Source of the DNA: Natrinema gelatinilyticum
GTDB taxonomy: Archaea > Halobacteriota > Halobacteria > Halobacteriales > Natrialbaceae
NCBI RefSeq assembly: GCF_024266705.1
Contig: NZ_CP100757.1
Coordinates: 930,001 to 994,000 of the forward strand
Reading direction: 5' to 3'
Length of the DNA stretch: 64,000 nucleotides
Position 1 is the first letter of the stretch, and every line of letters begins with the position of its first letter. A program made the position numbers and the translations under genes. Positions 7,824-17,293 of this stretch are shown piece after piece. The notes beneath the pieces are model-generated. The model saw nothing but the letters and a program-made list of their open reading frames with translations. It was not told where the DNA came from and ran no database searches.

Positions 7824-8932
7824 CGGCCCTCCGCGGGAATCTCGGGCCGATCCGATCCGTCGGTCGATGTCCTCGACGCCGTGTAGATGACGTCCGAGGG
7901 ATCAATGCTCACCCAGACCTCGTTGCCGGGCTCGAGCATACTCGCGTTCGCGTGGTGGTTCACCTGCACTGTCGTCCCGAACGCGGGGACGGACACGAAG
8001 TAGACGGCACCCTGTCCCTGATAATCCACGCTCTCGATGGTTCCCCGGAAAGCATTCTCGACTGCGGGGCGCTCCGTACTGAGGGACGCGAGCTCGGTCC
8101 GGATGAAGACGGCGACGCCGTCGCCGTCTTCGAACCCATCGCGGGGCTCGACGGTCATACTCGAGTCGCCGAACCGAACGTCGGGCGTCGACCCAAGCCG
8201 GAGGGTCCCGTCGATCCTGCTCGAGGTGCCGAGGAAGTCCGCGACGAACGGCGACGCCGGACGCTCGTACGCCGTCTTCGGATCGTCGTACTGCTCCAGG
8301 GTGCCGTCGTTCAGCACCGCGATCCGGTCGCCCATCGAGAGCGCCTCCGTCTGGTTGTGGGTGACGTAGATCGTCGTGATGCCGGTTTCGCGCTGAATGC
8401 GTTTAAGTTCGGTTCGCATCGTTCCTCGGAGCTTCTTGTCGAGGTTGGACAGCGGTTCGTCCATCAACACAAGGTCGGGATCGAACGCGAGCGCTCGAGC
8501 GACGGCGACCCGCTGTTGCTGCCCGCCGCTGCACTCGTGGGGATACTCGTCCTCGTAGCCCTCGAGATCGATCATCGAGAGCATCTCGGAGACTCTCGTC
8601 TCGCGTTCGCGTTTGTCGGCACCGCGCATCTTCAGTCCGAAGGCGATGTTCTCCGCGACGGTCTTGTGCGGAAAGAGCGCGTAGTCCTGGAAGACGACAC
8701 CGATGTCGCGTTCATACGGCGGAAGGTTCGTGAGGTCGGTTCCCTGGAGACGGATCGACCCCGACGTCGGTGTCTGGAGGCCGGCAATGTTGAGGAGCGT
8801 CGTCGTCTTCCCACAGCCGCTCGGGCCGACGACCGTGACGAACTCCCCCTCCTCGACGGAAAAGGAGATCCCGTCGACGGCGACGGTCTTGCCGAACTCC
8901 TTTCGTAAGTCATCGATATCGAGAAATGCCAT
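7820..8932 (-). CDS. potA: ABC importer ATPase, PotA-type
   Basis: 370 residues. Walker A GPSGCGKTT (36-44), Q-loop VVFQDYALFPH (79-89), ABC signature CSGGQQQRV (134-142), Walker B LVLMDEP (154-160) and an H-loop in IYVTHNQTEA. The C-terminal third is a TOBE-like domain of the spermidine/putrescine or iron(III) importer class. It follows the binding-protein gene by 36 bases and overlaps the M24 gene by four. Confidence 0.93.
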   Translation of the reverse strand: MAFLDIDDLRKEFGKTVAVDGISFSVEEGEFVTVVGPSGCGKTTTLLNIAGLQTPTSGSIRLQGTDLTNLPPYERDIGVVFQDYALFPHKTVAENIAFGLKMRGADKRERETRVSEMLSMIDLEGYEDEYPHECSGGQQQRVAVARALAFDPDLVLMDEPLSNLDKKLRGTMRTELKRIQRETGITTIYVTHNQTEALSMGDRIAVLNDGTLEQYDDPKTAYERPASPFVADFLGTSSRIDGTLRLGSTPDVRFGDSSMTVEPRDGFEDGDGVAVFIRTELASLSTERPAVENAFRGTIESVDYQGQGAVYFVSVPAFGTTVQVNHHANASMLEPGNEVWVSIDPSDVIYTASRTSTDGSDRPEIPAEGR

Positions 8933-8968
8933 GTGTGGTTGTATGTGTGTCGTTAGTCAGCGGAATAA

Positions 8969-10105
8969 CTACGACGATTGAATGCTCTCCCACTCTTGAG
9001 ACCACTCGTCGGAGTGCTCCTCCTGGTACCCCGGGTTGAGGAAGGTGAGCCGTTCACCGCCCGTCGAATCGTAGTCGCCGAGGTTTTCGATCACGTCGGA
9101 CGTCGCGCCGGTCGCCGGCGGGTAGCCGAGCGCCTCCGCGAGCGGGACCAGCACGTCCTCGTTGAGCAGATAGTCGAAGAACGCCATCGCAGTGCTTCGC
9201 ATGTCGTCGTCGATTCCGGACACCATCGCCCAGTTGTCGGACCAGCCGTATGCGCCCTCCTTCGGAATGACGTAGTCAAGGTGGTCGTGCCCGTCGTCGA
9301 CGGCGGCCTTGATTCGGCCGCCCCACGCCTCGCCGACGTATGCCTCGTTTTGCGCGTACATTCGGACGTGCTCGTCGCCGGTGGACCAGTAGCTGGAGAT
9401 CAGGTCTTTTTGCTCGCGGACCGACTCCCAGATCTGATCGATACCCTCCTCGTAGGAGCTGTCGGCGCCGATTTCATTGGGATCCATTCCGAGGTGGAGG
9501 GCGGTCGTGAAGACGCGAACGAAGTCAGTCCCCTGCATGGTGATGTTGCCGGCGTTCGCCTCGTCCCAGCACGCTTCCCACGAGTCGAGTTCGCCGAGTT
9601 CGTCGCGATTGTACGCCATCCCGACGGTACCGTACACTGTTGGAATACCGTGGACGTCGTCTCCGGCGTCGTAAACCGGGTTCTTGAACGTGTCCGCGAG
9701 ACTGTCGTAGTTGTCGAGTTTGTCGATATCGATCGGCTCCCAGACTCCCTCGCTCGCGCCCATGTACAGCGTGTTCGCGGAAGTGATCGTTACGTGCGCG
9801 TCAGACTGGCCAGACTGAATCTGGTTGTACCCGTCGAACTGGTCGCTTATCTGGTTGACATCGACGTTTACATCCTGCTCCTCTTCGAACGCCGAGAACA
9901 CCTCGCTCTCGTACGAGTCGATATAGTTCCCGCCGGTGACCTGGACGACGAACGAGTTGCTCGAGCCACCGCCGATACATCCTGCGAGACCGGCGAGACC
10001 TGCAGCGCTCACACCGCCTATCGATCGTAGTACGCGACGGCGGCTCCGGCTTCCCCCCGAAGTGTTGTCGACGCCAGCGACCGTCTCATTGAGAGAATCT
10101 CTCAT
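8969..10105 (-). CDS. potD: Substrate-binding lipoprotein of a PotD-type ABC importer
   Basis: 378 residues. The N-terminus has a Tat motif (RSRRRVLRS), a hydrophobic stretch and a lipobox LAGC, so it is exported folded and lipid-anchored outside the membrane as usual in haloarchaea. The body resembles PotD/PotF-like extracellular solute-binding proteins (GNYIDSYESEVFSAFEEEQ, GIPTVYGTVGMAYNRDEL, KEGAYGWSDNWAMV). The ligand cannot be told from sequence; polyamines are only the family default. It is the first gene of the importer operon. Confidence 0.88.
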   Translation of the reverse strand: MRDSLNETVAGVDNTSGGSRSRRRVLRSIGGVSAAGLAGLAGCIGGGSSNSFVVQVTGGNYIDSYESEVFSAFEEEQDVNVDVNQISDQFDGYNQIQSGQSDAHVTITSANTLYMGASEGVWEPIDIDKLDNYDSLADTFKNPVYDAGDDVHGIPTVYGTVGMAYNRDELGELDSWEACWDEANAGNITMQGTDFVRVFTTALHLGMDPNEIGADSSYEEGIDQIWESVREQKDLISSYWSTGDEHVRMYAQNEAYVGEAWGGRIKAAVDDGHDHLDYVIPKEGAYGWSDNWAMVSGIDDDMRSTAMAFFDYLLNEDVLVPLAEALGYPPATGATSDVIENLGDYDSTGGERLTFLNPGYQEEHSDEWSQEWESIQSS

Positions 10106-10304
10106 TGTACACGAGTAGCATAGAATAAGCAGGTAATAAAACTTGCTATGCCGATACCAAATATACAGAAATTCTGATGGGCAATTTGCAGAATTAAGGA
10201 ATCAAGATAAAGAAAGTCGGGCACAAGGCTTAACACCATTTGAGACAATTGGTGACCGATGGCACATCGCTATTCATCGCACCGACGAGTGACGGAGGGT
10301 GAAA
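10106..10304. promoter_or_regulatory. Divergent promoter region of the catabolic island
   Basis: This 199-bp AT-rich gap separates the minus-strand importer operon from the plus-strand enzyme operon. On the minus strand TTTTATTACC lies about 30 bases above the binding-protein ATG and fits a haloarchaeal TATA box. An imperfect inverted repeat, CACCATT-N6-AATTGGTG at 10234-10254, and an 11-base palindrome CAGAAATTCTG near 10170 are candidate operators, possibly for the Lrp-like protein at 4333. A strong Shine-Dalgarno (GGAGG, 10294-10298) sits 6 bases before the ATG at 10305. Confidence 0.55.
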
Positions 10305-11612
10305 ATGAAACCGTATGACGTAGAAGTGGCCGCGAGCGAGCGCGTCGAAGCAGCCGTCGACGAGATACGCGACGACGTCGTCGACTTTGCGGCCGATCTT
10401 GTCCGCGTTCGAAGCGTTCTAGACGAGGAACGACCTGCCCAAGAACGCGTCCGGGATCGGCTCGAAGCGCTCGACCTCGAGGTCGAGGAGATTCGCGTCG
10501 ACGACGTCCCCGGAATCGAAGACCACGACGAGTACGTGGAACGCGATCTGTCGTACGAGGACCGGCCGAACCTCCTCGCGACCCGCGAGGGAGTGGGCAA
10601 CGGGCCGGCGCTGCTCTTCAACGGGCACGTCGACGTTGTCCCCGAAGGCGACCGCGAGGCGTGGTCGTTCGACCCCTTCGCGGGGACGGTCGAGGACGGC
10701 CGGCTCCTTGGCCGAGGGGCGTCGGATATGAAAGGAGGCATCGCCGCGATGATCTTTGCGCTCGAGGCCCTCGATCGCGCGGGAATCGAACTCCTCGGCG
10801 ACCTCTCTTTCAACACCGTGATTGAGGAGGAGTACGGCGGCTCGGGCGGGACGCTTGCGAGCGTCCTCGCGGGCGTCGACGCTGACGCAGTCGTGATCCC
10901 GGAGCCGACGGGTTTCGACACGTGGATCGCGAACGACGGCGTCTCCTACTTCCGGGTGTCCGTCGAGGGGAAGGGCGCCCATGCGGCGGAGACCGACGCC
11001 GGCGTGAATGCGATCTCGAAGCTGCTGCCGATCTATCACGCGCTCGAGGACCTCCACGACGAGCGCAAGACGACGGTCCACGACGAACTGTTCGAGGAGT
11101 GGCACGAACACACGGTCTCGCTGAACCTCGGGACGCTCCAGGGCGGCAAGTGGGTCTCGAGCGTCCCTGACGAGGCGCACCTCGAGGCGCGAATCTCGCA
11201 CGCGCCTGAAGAGACGCGCGAAGGCCTCCGCAAGACGGTCGAGCGAACGGTCGAGCGGGCCGCCGAGGGAGATCCGTGGCTCGAGGAGCACCCGCCCGAA
11301 ATCGAGTGGTTCGGCTGGCGCGGCCGGTCCGCGAAGATCGACCCCGACGAGCCGATCGTTCGAACCGTCGAAACCGTCGCCGAAGACGTGTTGGGCCGGG
11401 AGAGCCACGCCAAAGGGTTCCCCGGCGGGATCGACTCTCGATTCTTCGTCAACGAGACCGGGACGCCGGCCGTCTGCTTCGGGCCGGGCGCGTACAACAT
11501 CCATGGCACCGACGAGTACCTCCCCGTGGCGGAACTTGAGGAACTCACGCTCGCGCTCGCGCTGACCGCCATGTCGTGGTGTGGCTACAGGGTGACGTCG
11601 GATGAGTTGTGA
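10305..11612 (+). CDS. M20 (ArgE/DapE/ACY1) amidohydrolase
   Basis: 435 residues. The ATG at 10305 is preferred to the in-frame GTG at 10299 because GGAGG at 10294-10298 is correctly spaced only for the ATG. Zinc ligands and catalytic residues are in place: His108 and Asp110 (NGHVDVVPEGD), Asp141 (GASDMKGG), Glu175/176 (VIEEEYGG), and a late His in YNIHGTDEY. The small dimerisation domain lies at about 195-310. The family hydrolyses N-acyl amino acids or dipeptides. It opens the enzyme operon and overlaps the creatininase-family gene by 11 bases, so it likely cleaves an amide in the imported substrate. Confidence 0.9.
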   Translation: MKPYDVEVAASERVEAAVDEIRDDVVDFAADLVRVRSVLDEERPAQERVRDRLEALDLEVEEIRVDDVPGIEDHDEYVERDLSYEDRPNLLATREGVGNGPALLFNGHVDVVPEGDREAWSFDPFAGTVEDGRLLGRGASDMKGGIAAMIFALEALDRAGIELLGDLSFNTVIEEEYGGSGGTLASVLAGVDADAVVIPEPTGFDTWIANDGVSYFRVSVEGKGAHAAETDAGVNAISKLLPIYHALEDLHDERKTTVHDELFEEWHEHTVSLNLGTLQGGKWVSSVPDEAHLEARISHAPEETREGLRKTVERTVERAAEGDPWLEEHPPEIEWFGWRGRSAKIDPDEPIVRTVETVAEDVLGRESHAKGFPGGIDSRFFVNETGTPAVCFGPGAYNIHGTDEYLPVAELEELTLALALTAMSWCGYRVTSDEL

Positions 11613-12483
11613 CGGCGGGTCGGTACCCCGTCGCTACGACGAACTCACGTGGCCCGAAGTCGACGAGGCCGCCGAGGACGGCGCGATGGCCGTCGTGCCC
11701 GTCGGCGCGACCGAAGACCACGGTCCACACCTCCCGCTGGACGTCGACCGTCGGATCGTCGAGGCGGTCTGCGAACCGGCCGTCGCCGCAAGGGACGACG
11801 CGCTCTTGTTCCCGACGGTCAATCACGGCTATCTCCCTCACCACATGGACTTTCCGGGCGGGATCACGATCAGGTGGCGGACGTTCGTCGACTACGTCGT
11901 CGACGTCTGCGTCTCGCTCGCCCATCACGGGTTCGAGCGGGTTCTGCTCGTGAACGGCCACGGGTCGAATCACCACCTTCTCGAGCTGGCCAGCCGGCAG
12001 GTGATGCTCCAGTATCCCAGTGTCCGCTGCGCGATGCTCTCGTGGTGGGAGATCGACGAGGTCCGCGAGACCGCCAGCGCGGTTCGCGAGGCCGGTCCGC
12101 AGGGGTCGGCCCACGCGGGCGAGATGGAGACATCGATCTACATGCACCTCTATCCCGAGCGCGTCGACATGGACGCCGCCGCACGCGACGTCGACTACCC
12201 CGAAAGCCGGCACTTCAACAACCTCGATCTCGCGGGTCAGACCCGTCCAGAGGACTCGACGCCCGTGACGATGCTGGGATGGTGGTCGACGATTTCGGAG
12301 ACGGGCATCCTCGGTGACGCGACGGTCGCCAGCACCGAGACCGGCGAGTTACTGCTCGAAGCCGCGATCGAGGGGCTCGGCTCCGTCCTCAAGGAGTTTG
12401 CCGAGTACCCGATCCGGTCGATCGACGACCGCCATGCGCGGACCGTAACCGACCGCGAATACGATCCCTTCAGACCACGATGA
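11602..12483 (+). CDS. Creatininase-family amidohydrolase
   Basis: 293 residues. Metal ligands of the creatininase/MftE fold are visible: Glu38 and His40 (GATEDHGPHLPLD), Asp47, His120 (LVNGHGSNHH) and Glu in SAHAGEMETS. Family members open creatinine or act on other cyclic or linear amides, including formamides and peptides. It sits between the M20 hydrolase (11-base overlap) and the CoA-transferase (4-base overlap), so it is translated with them. A ring-opening or amide-cleaving step before CoA activation is the natural inference; creatinine itself is not proven. Confidence 0.88.
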   Translation: MSCDGGSVPRRYDELTWPEVDEAAEDGAMAVVPVGATEDHGPHLPLDVDRRIVEAVCEPAVAARDDALLFPTVNHGYLPHHMDFPGGITIRWRTFVDYVVDVCVSLAHHGFERVLLVNGHGSNHHLLELASRQVMLQYPSVRCAMLSWWEIDEVRETASAVREAGPQGSAHAGEMETSIYMHLYPERVDMDAAARDVDYPESRHFNNLDLAGQTRPEDSTPVTMLGWWSTISETGILGDATVASTETGELLLEAAIEGLGSVLKEFAEYPIRSIDDRHARTVTDREYDPFRPR

Positions 12484-13463
12484 CACACGCCATAGATGCT
12501 ATCCAGACCCCCAGTAAAGGGGAAAGAATCGGCGACGAAACGATCGGGCACGAGAAGGTCACGGACCTCGTCTCCGCGATCGAGGAGTACGTTACGGACG
12601 GCTCGAGCATCGCCTTCGGCGGGATGGGCGGCCGCGATCCGGAGGCTGCCGCTCGCGAAATTGTCCGCCAGGGGACGACGGGACTGACCGTCCTCGACGA
12701 CGCGCGGACGACCCTGCTCGATATCATGGTCGGTGCCGGCTGCGTCGACGAGTACGTCGGCTCCTGGGTCGGGACGAGCCTCATCTCCCAGGGTCACAAC
12801 ATCCGAAACGCCGTCGAGAATGCCGTCCCCCATCACCTCGAGATGCGCGACGTCTCGAACTTCGGCTCCTCGCTGATGTTTCTCGCGGGGGCGATGGACC
12901 TCCCGTTCGTGCCGACGCGATCGATGCTCGAGACGGACATCCCGACGTACAACGACGACCTCGAGGTGATCAAGGATCCGCTCGGGTCGGGCGATTCGCT
13001 TGTGCTCGTCCCCGCAGTGCGGCCCGACGTGGCGATCATCCACGTCCAGCGGTGCGATCCGATGGGGAACGCACAGATACTGGGCAACGTCGTCAACGAT
13101 CATCTCAAAGCGCGGGCCGCCGAACACACGATCGTCACCTGTGAAGAGCTCGTCTCGACCGACGAGATTCGACGACGGCCCGAACTCACTCGCATCCCGT
13201 TCTACACGGTCGACGCAGTTGTCGAGGTGCCGTTCGGCTCTCACCCGTGGCACTGCTACGGGCAGTACTACGCCGATCTGCCCTTCTATCGAGAGTACGG
13301 GCTCCGATCGCAGGACAGGGAGGAGTTCCTCGAGTGGCTCGACGAGTGGATCTGCCCGCATGAGGAGTACCTCGAGAAGATAGGTGCCGACCGACTGGCG
13401 ACGCTCGAGCACATGGAACGAACGATCAACGGTGCCGACTCCGCGGAGGGTGCTGATGAGTGA
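12480..13463 (+). CDS. CoA-transferase family I, subunit A (GctA-like)
   Basis: 327 residues. The N-terminal IAFGGMGGRDP loop is the glycine-rich CoA-binding region of family I alpha subunits, and PDVAIIHVQRCDPMGNAQ is a well-conserved SCOT/GctA segment. It overlaps the creatininase-family stop by four bases and the beta subunit by eight. The pair should transfer CoA between an acyl-CoA and a carboxylate, here probably the keto or dicarboxylic acid left after deamination. Substrate unassigned. Confidence 0.88.
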   Translation: MTHAIDAIQTPSKGERIGDETIGHEKVTDLVSAIEEYVTDGSSIAFGGMGGRDPEAAAREIVRQGTTGLTVLDDARTTLLDIMVGAGCVDEYVGSWVGTSLISQGHNIRNAVENAVPHHLEMRDVSNFGSSLMFLAGAMDLPFVPTRSMLETDIPTYNDDLEVIKDPLGSGDSLVLVPAVRPDVAIIHVQRCDPMGNAQILGNVVNDHLKARAAEHTIVTCEELVSTDEIRRRPELTRIPFYTVDAVVEVPFGSHPWHCYGQYYADLPFYREYGLRSQDREEFLEWLDEWICPHEEYLEKIGADRLATLEHMERTINGADSAEGADE

Positions 13464-14406
13464 TCGATCGACGGTAGCCTCGTCCGCCGAGTCGTCCGAG
13501 GCGTCGGCGAACCCGATTCGGGTCGATCGGCCGGATGAGACGGCCGACGACTACACGACGACAGAGCTCCTCGCCGTTGCCGCCGCGCGCGAGATCGACG
13601 ACGGCGAGACCGCGTTCATCGGCGTCGGCATGTCACTGATGTCGGGCATTCTCGCGAAACACACCCACGCGCCGGACTGTCAGCTCGTGACCGAATCGGG
13701 CTACATCGGCTCGTTTCCGCCGGGCGTAGTCCAGTCGATTTCCGACACCATCCTCGGGGTCGACGCGCTTGTCGCCACCGATCAATTCGAGATATTCGTC
13801 GACAACCAGCGCGGGGCCTTCGACGTCGGCATCATCGGCGCGGGTCAGATCGACAGCCGCGGCAACACGAACTCGACGGCGGTCCTCGGCGACGCGACGT
13901 ACGACCGACCGACCGTCCGCCTGCCCGGCTCCGGCGGGAGCAACGACATCATGACCTCCTGTGGCCGGACCGTCGTCATGATGCGCCAACAGCGCCGCGC
14001 GTTCGCGACCGAAGTCGACTACGTGACCGCGCCGGGCCACCTCGAACGGCCGGATCAGCGCGAGGAGCTCGGCTTCGTCGGCAGCGGTCCAGCCGCCGTC
14101 GTCACGGACATGGCCGTCTTTGGATTCGACGACGACGGCGAGATGATCCTCGAGATGACCCATCCCGGCGTTAGCGTCGACGATGTCCGCAACGAAGTCC
14201 AGTGGGACCTCCGCGTCGCCGACGACGTCCGGACGACACCGGAGCCGACGCGGGGGGAGGTCTCGATGTTGCGCGCCATCGACCCTGCGGACGTCGTTCT
14301 TCGAGGCACTGACTACGTCTACGAGGTCGGTTTCGAGGAGTGGAGCGACACCGTCTTGGATCACTGGGAACAACTGCGAACGGTTCAGAACGATACCGAC
14401 GACTGA
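13456..14406 (+). CDS. CoA-transferase family I, subunit B (GctB-like)
   Basis: 316 residues from the ATG at 13456, which overlaps the alpha-subunit stop by eight bases. The catalytic glutamate is placed at Glu80 in LVTESGYIG, which matches the ESG motif of beta subunits. PTVRLPGSGGSNDI and YVTAPGHLE match further family blocks. It is translated with subunit A and followed 10 bases later by the aminotransferase. Confidence 0.87.
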   Translation: MSDRSTVASSAESSEASANPIRVDRPDETADDYTTTELLAVAAAREIDDGETAFIGVGMSLMSGILAKHTHAPDCQLVTESGYIGSFPPGVVQSISDTILGVDALVATDQFEIFVDNQRGAFDVGIIGAGQIDSRGNTNSTAVLGDATYDRPTVRLPGSGGSNDIMTSCGRTVVMMRQQRRAFATEVDYVTAPGHLERPDQREELGFVGSGPAAVVTDMAVFGFDDDGEMILEMTHPGVSVDDVRNEVQWDLRVADDVRTTPEPTRGEVSMLRAIDPADVVLRGTDYVYEVGFEEWSDTVLDHWEQLRTVQNDTDD

Positions 14407-14416
14407 GACACAGATA

Positions 14417-15802
14417 ATGACGACACACGAGAAACCCCACCGACAGACGAGAGCCGGCACCGACCTCGGGGGGATGTTCCCCCGCGCGTTCGCCGACGAG
14501 TACGTCACCATCGTCCGCGGCGACGGGCCGTGGGTCTGGGACTTGGACGACAACCGCTATCTCGACGCTATCTCCGGCAACCAGAACGTCAACATCGGCC
14601 ATGGCCGCGAGGAGATCGCTGAGGCCGCGCGCGAACAGCTCAAGCGCCTCGAGTACGTCTCGAGCATGCTGTTTACGAACGAACCCGCGATGGAGTATAC
14701 CGAGAAGATCGCGGAGTTCACGCCCGACGGGTTCGAGAAGACGTGGCTCGTCTCGAGCGGCTCCGAGGCGAACGAGAGCGCGATCAAGATGGCTCGCCAG
14801 TACCACTACGAGCGGGGGAACGAGGGCAAGTACAAGGTTATCTCGCGCCGCCGTAGCTACCATGGCAACACTGCAGGCGCGATGGCGGTCTCCGGATTCC
14901 CGGCCCGAAAGACGAAGATGGAGCCGCTGTTCGCGAACTTCCCGAAAGCGCCAAGCGCGACGCCATACCGCTGCGAGCGCTGTGACGGAGACGGCGGACA
15001 CGCCTGCGGCGTCAAGTGCGCAAACGACGTCGAGCGGCTCATCCAGGACGAGGGACCGGAGACGGTCTCGGCGTTCATCACGGAGCCGGTCACCGGTGCG
15101 GCCAACGCCGGTGCCTATCCCCACGACGGCTACTTCGAACGGATCCGTGAGATCTGCGACGAGTACGACGTGCTGTTCATTGTCGACGAAGTTATGGCCG
15201 GATTCGGACGGACCGGCGAGAACTTCGCGATTGAACACTGGGACGTCACCCCCGACATCATCACCGGCGCGAAGGGGATGAGCGGCGGCTACTCCCCAAT
15301 CGGCGGCACGATGCCCCATCGCCGCGTCGCAGAGGTCTTCGAGGGCCTCGAAGATGGGTTCCAGCACGGCCACACATTCTGCTTTAACCCGGCCTCGGCC
15401 GCGATCGGTACGGCCGTCCTCGAGTACATGGACGAACACGACCTCGTAGTGAACGCCCGCGAGGTCGGCGCGCATCTCCGTGATCGGTGCGAGGAGTTCT
15501 ACGAGTACGACTTCGTCGGCGACGTCCGCGGGAAGGGACTGATGATCGGCGTGGAGTTCGTCGGCGATCGTGAGACGAAAGAACCGCTCCCGGAGACCGG
15601 TGTGGAGTTCCAGTCGCTCCTGTTTGAGGCGGGGCTGGACAACGGGATCGTTACCTACCCCGGCGGGGGCCACGTCGGTGGGGAGAACGGTGACTACACG
15701 CTGATCACGCCACCGCTGACGATCGACGAGACCCTCGCCGACGAGGTCGTCGACCGGATGCACGCAACGTTCGCGGACGTTGAATCGGCGCTCACGCGAT
15801 GA
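14417..15802 (+). CDS. PLP-dependent class III aminotransferase
   Basis: 461 residues from the ATG at 14417. Fold-type I landmarks: SSGSEANESAIKMAR (PLP phosphate), SYHGNTAGAMAVSG, FIVDEVMAGFGRTG (Asp contacting the pyridine ring) and IITGAKGMSGGY with the Schiff-base lysine. A cysteine-rich insert, YRCERCDGDGGHACGVKC at about 190-207, is like the CYRCPFG...CG...C insert of some omega-amino-acid aminotransferases. It removes an amino group, probably terminal, using a keto acid acceptor. Last gene of the operon; it fits between hydrolysis and CoA activation. Confidence 0.9.
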   Translation: MTTHEKPHRQTRAGTDLGGMFPRAFADEYVTIVRGDGPWVWDLDDNRYLDAISGNQNVNIGHGREEIAEAAREQLKRLEYVSSMLFTNEPAMEYTEKIAEFTPDGFEKTWLVSSGSEANESAIKMARQYHYERGNEGKYKVISRRRSYHGNTAGAMAVSGFPARKTKMEPLFANFPKAPSATPYRCERCDGDGGHACGVKCANDVERLIQDEGPETVSAFITEPVTGAANAGAYPHDGYFERIREICDEYDVLFIVDEVMAGFGRTGENFAIEHWDVTPDIITGAKGMSGGYSPIGGTMPHRRVAEVFEGLEDGFQHGHTFCFNPASAAIGTAVLEYMDEHDLVVNAREVGAHLRDRCEEFYEYDFVGDVRGKGLMIGVEFVGDRETKEPLPETGVEFQSLLFEAGLDNGIVTYPGGGHVGGENGDYTLITPPLTIDETLADEVVDRMHATFADVESALTR

Positions 15803-15949
15803 TTCCGGCTTTCGCCTCGCTGTAGTAGCGACCGATCTGTTCCGCTCTCAGAGAGGATTGACACTGGTTCGCAAGTCGAACTCTCGTCTTTCTGGTGGAG
15901 CGACTTGCGTCTCTAAACGAGGATCACCGACTCTCAGGGATGAGACTAT

Positions 15950-17104
15950 TCACCCGTGATCCTCCTCTTCAACATACTCGGTAACTCGTTTGTTCTCCTC
16001 CTGTGATAGTGGAGTCTCGCTCATCCGTTTATCTTTCCGAGTGAGGTAACTAATTTCACGCTGTGGGAACGGAATGGTGATATCGGCATTGTCGAATCGT
16101 TCGTAGACACGCCGATTTATCTGATCAGTCGCACGTGGTTCGCTAAACGGGTGATCAACATACGCCCAGAGTTCAAAGACGAGAGCAGAATCACCGAATT
16201 CTTGGAACATCACTTGGGGTGTCGGTTTATCCAGGATAAGTGCCGTTTCGTCACAGAGTTCAAGCAGAATCTCTTCAACCTCTTTGTGATCGGTTCCATA
16301 GGCAACAGTAATTGGCACTCGGATTCGTTTCCGACGCTGTGGTGCGGATTCATTGATTACAGATGACGAGTTGAGGACTGAATTCGGGACTGTAATGACG
16401 ATGTTATCCCGTGTGAGAATTGTCGTACTTCTGATTCCAATGTCAGTGACCGTTCCACGTTGTCCATCTTCGAGAACAATGACGTCTCCCGTATTGTAGG
16501 TATCATCAAAATATAGGGAGACGCCGCCAATCAAGTTCCCGATGGCGTCCTGTGCGGCCAGTCCAAGTATTATACTAAGCACGCCGGCAGAAGCCAGAAT
16601 CGGTGTAATATCGATCTCCCATATAACGAGAAGGAAACTTCCAGTGACAAGTATAAGAAGAATTGTCCAGGAATTCTTGAAAATCGGCGAGAACTCGTAC
16701 TCGCTGTCGGCCGCGTTCACGACTTCGATCCACTCAGCACCGAGTCGAACAAATGCTCGCATCCATAAGATAACAACCAGTGATGTTAGGAAATTAATGA
16801 AATAGGGAATTGACGAAACATTCTCGAGGACGTAGGGAGTTGACGAAACATCCTCAAGGACGTTCAAACTGAGAAGAATTCCACCGACGATGATCGAAAC
16901 ATGCAGTGGAATCCGTATTCCGTCAATAAAGACGTGACTAATCGATGTCTCTGACCATCGTGCGGATCGGTTTAGAAGCTGCGTTCCACCCCATTCGAGC
17001 ACCCGAGAGAGGAGAACTGACCCGAGAAGGATCCCACCAACAAGCACCCACGGCTGGTCGCTCAGTGATATGATGAATTCAGGAAGTGGATCCACATTGA
17101 CCAT
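15950..17104 (-). CDS. Small-conductance mechanosensitive channel (MscS family)
   Basis: 384 residues. Three or four membrane helices occupy 1-190, ending in the pore helix ILASAGVLSIILGLAAQDAI and the GNLIGGVSLYFDDTYNTGDV beta-domain start typical of MscS. The soluble domain covers about 195-350, and an acidic tail follows. It releases solutes during osmotic down-shock. A 30-bp tandem duplication in the second helix region repeats VLE(D/N)VSS(T/I)PY (see the repeat at 16803). Confidence 0.92.
   Translation of the reverse strand: MVNVDPLPEFIISLSDQPWVLVGGILLGSVLLSRVLEWGGTQLLNRSARWSETSISHVFIDGIRIPLHVSIIVGGILLSLNVLEDVSSTPYVLENVSSIPYFINFLTSLVVILWMRAFVRLGAEWIEVVNAADSEYEFSPIFKNSWTILLILVTGSFLLVIWEIDITPILASAGVLSIILGLAAQDAIGNLIGGVSLYFDDTYNTGDVIVLEDGQRGTVTDIGIRSTTILTRDNIVITVPNSVLNSSSVINESAPQRRKRIRVPITVAYGTDHKEVEEILLELCDETALILDKPTPQVMFQEFGDSALVFELWAYVDHPFSEPRATDQINRRVYERFDNADITIPFPQREISYLTRKDKRMSETPLSQEENKRVTEYVEEEDHG
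16803..16862. repeat. 30-bp in-frame tandem duplication inside the MscS gene
   Basis: Two 30-base units, 16803-16832 and 16833-16862, differ at three positions and keep the frame. They add ten residues to a loop or helix end in the membrane domain (VLEDVSSTPY then VLENVSSIPY). Three substitutions show that the duplication is not brand new and has been tolerated. Confidence 0.9.
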
Positions 17105-17293
17105 GACGATGAACTGAATAGATACTGAGGTTCGTCTTCGCGAGGCAAGACGAGTTACTAGCGGACACCAACAGGAGCGATATCAATCTTAACATCTTGA
17201 TCGTACATCGCCTCCCTTCCGATAACAATTTGATTTTAAGACTGGGCATCCTAACAACAGTGTTGATACAGGAGTGGCAGAGGTTGGGGGAGT

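Noticed and set aside
8978..10030. Long plus-strand open frame opposite the binding-protein gene
   Set aside because: Shadow of the minus-strand lipoprotein gene, whose Tat signal and lipobox are clear.
10419..11504. Long open frame on the minus strand opposite the M20 gene
   Set aside because: It is the antisense shadow of a GC-rich gene; the plus strand has the metal-binding motifs and a ribosome-binding site.
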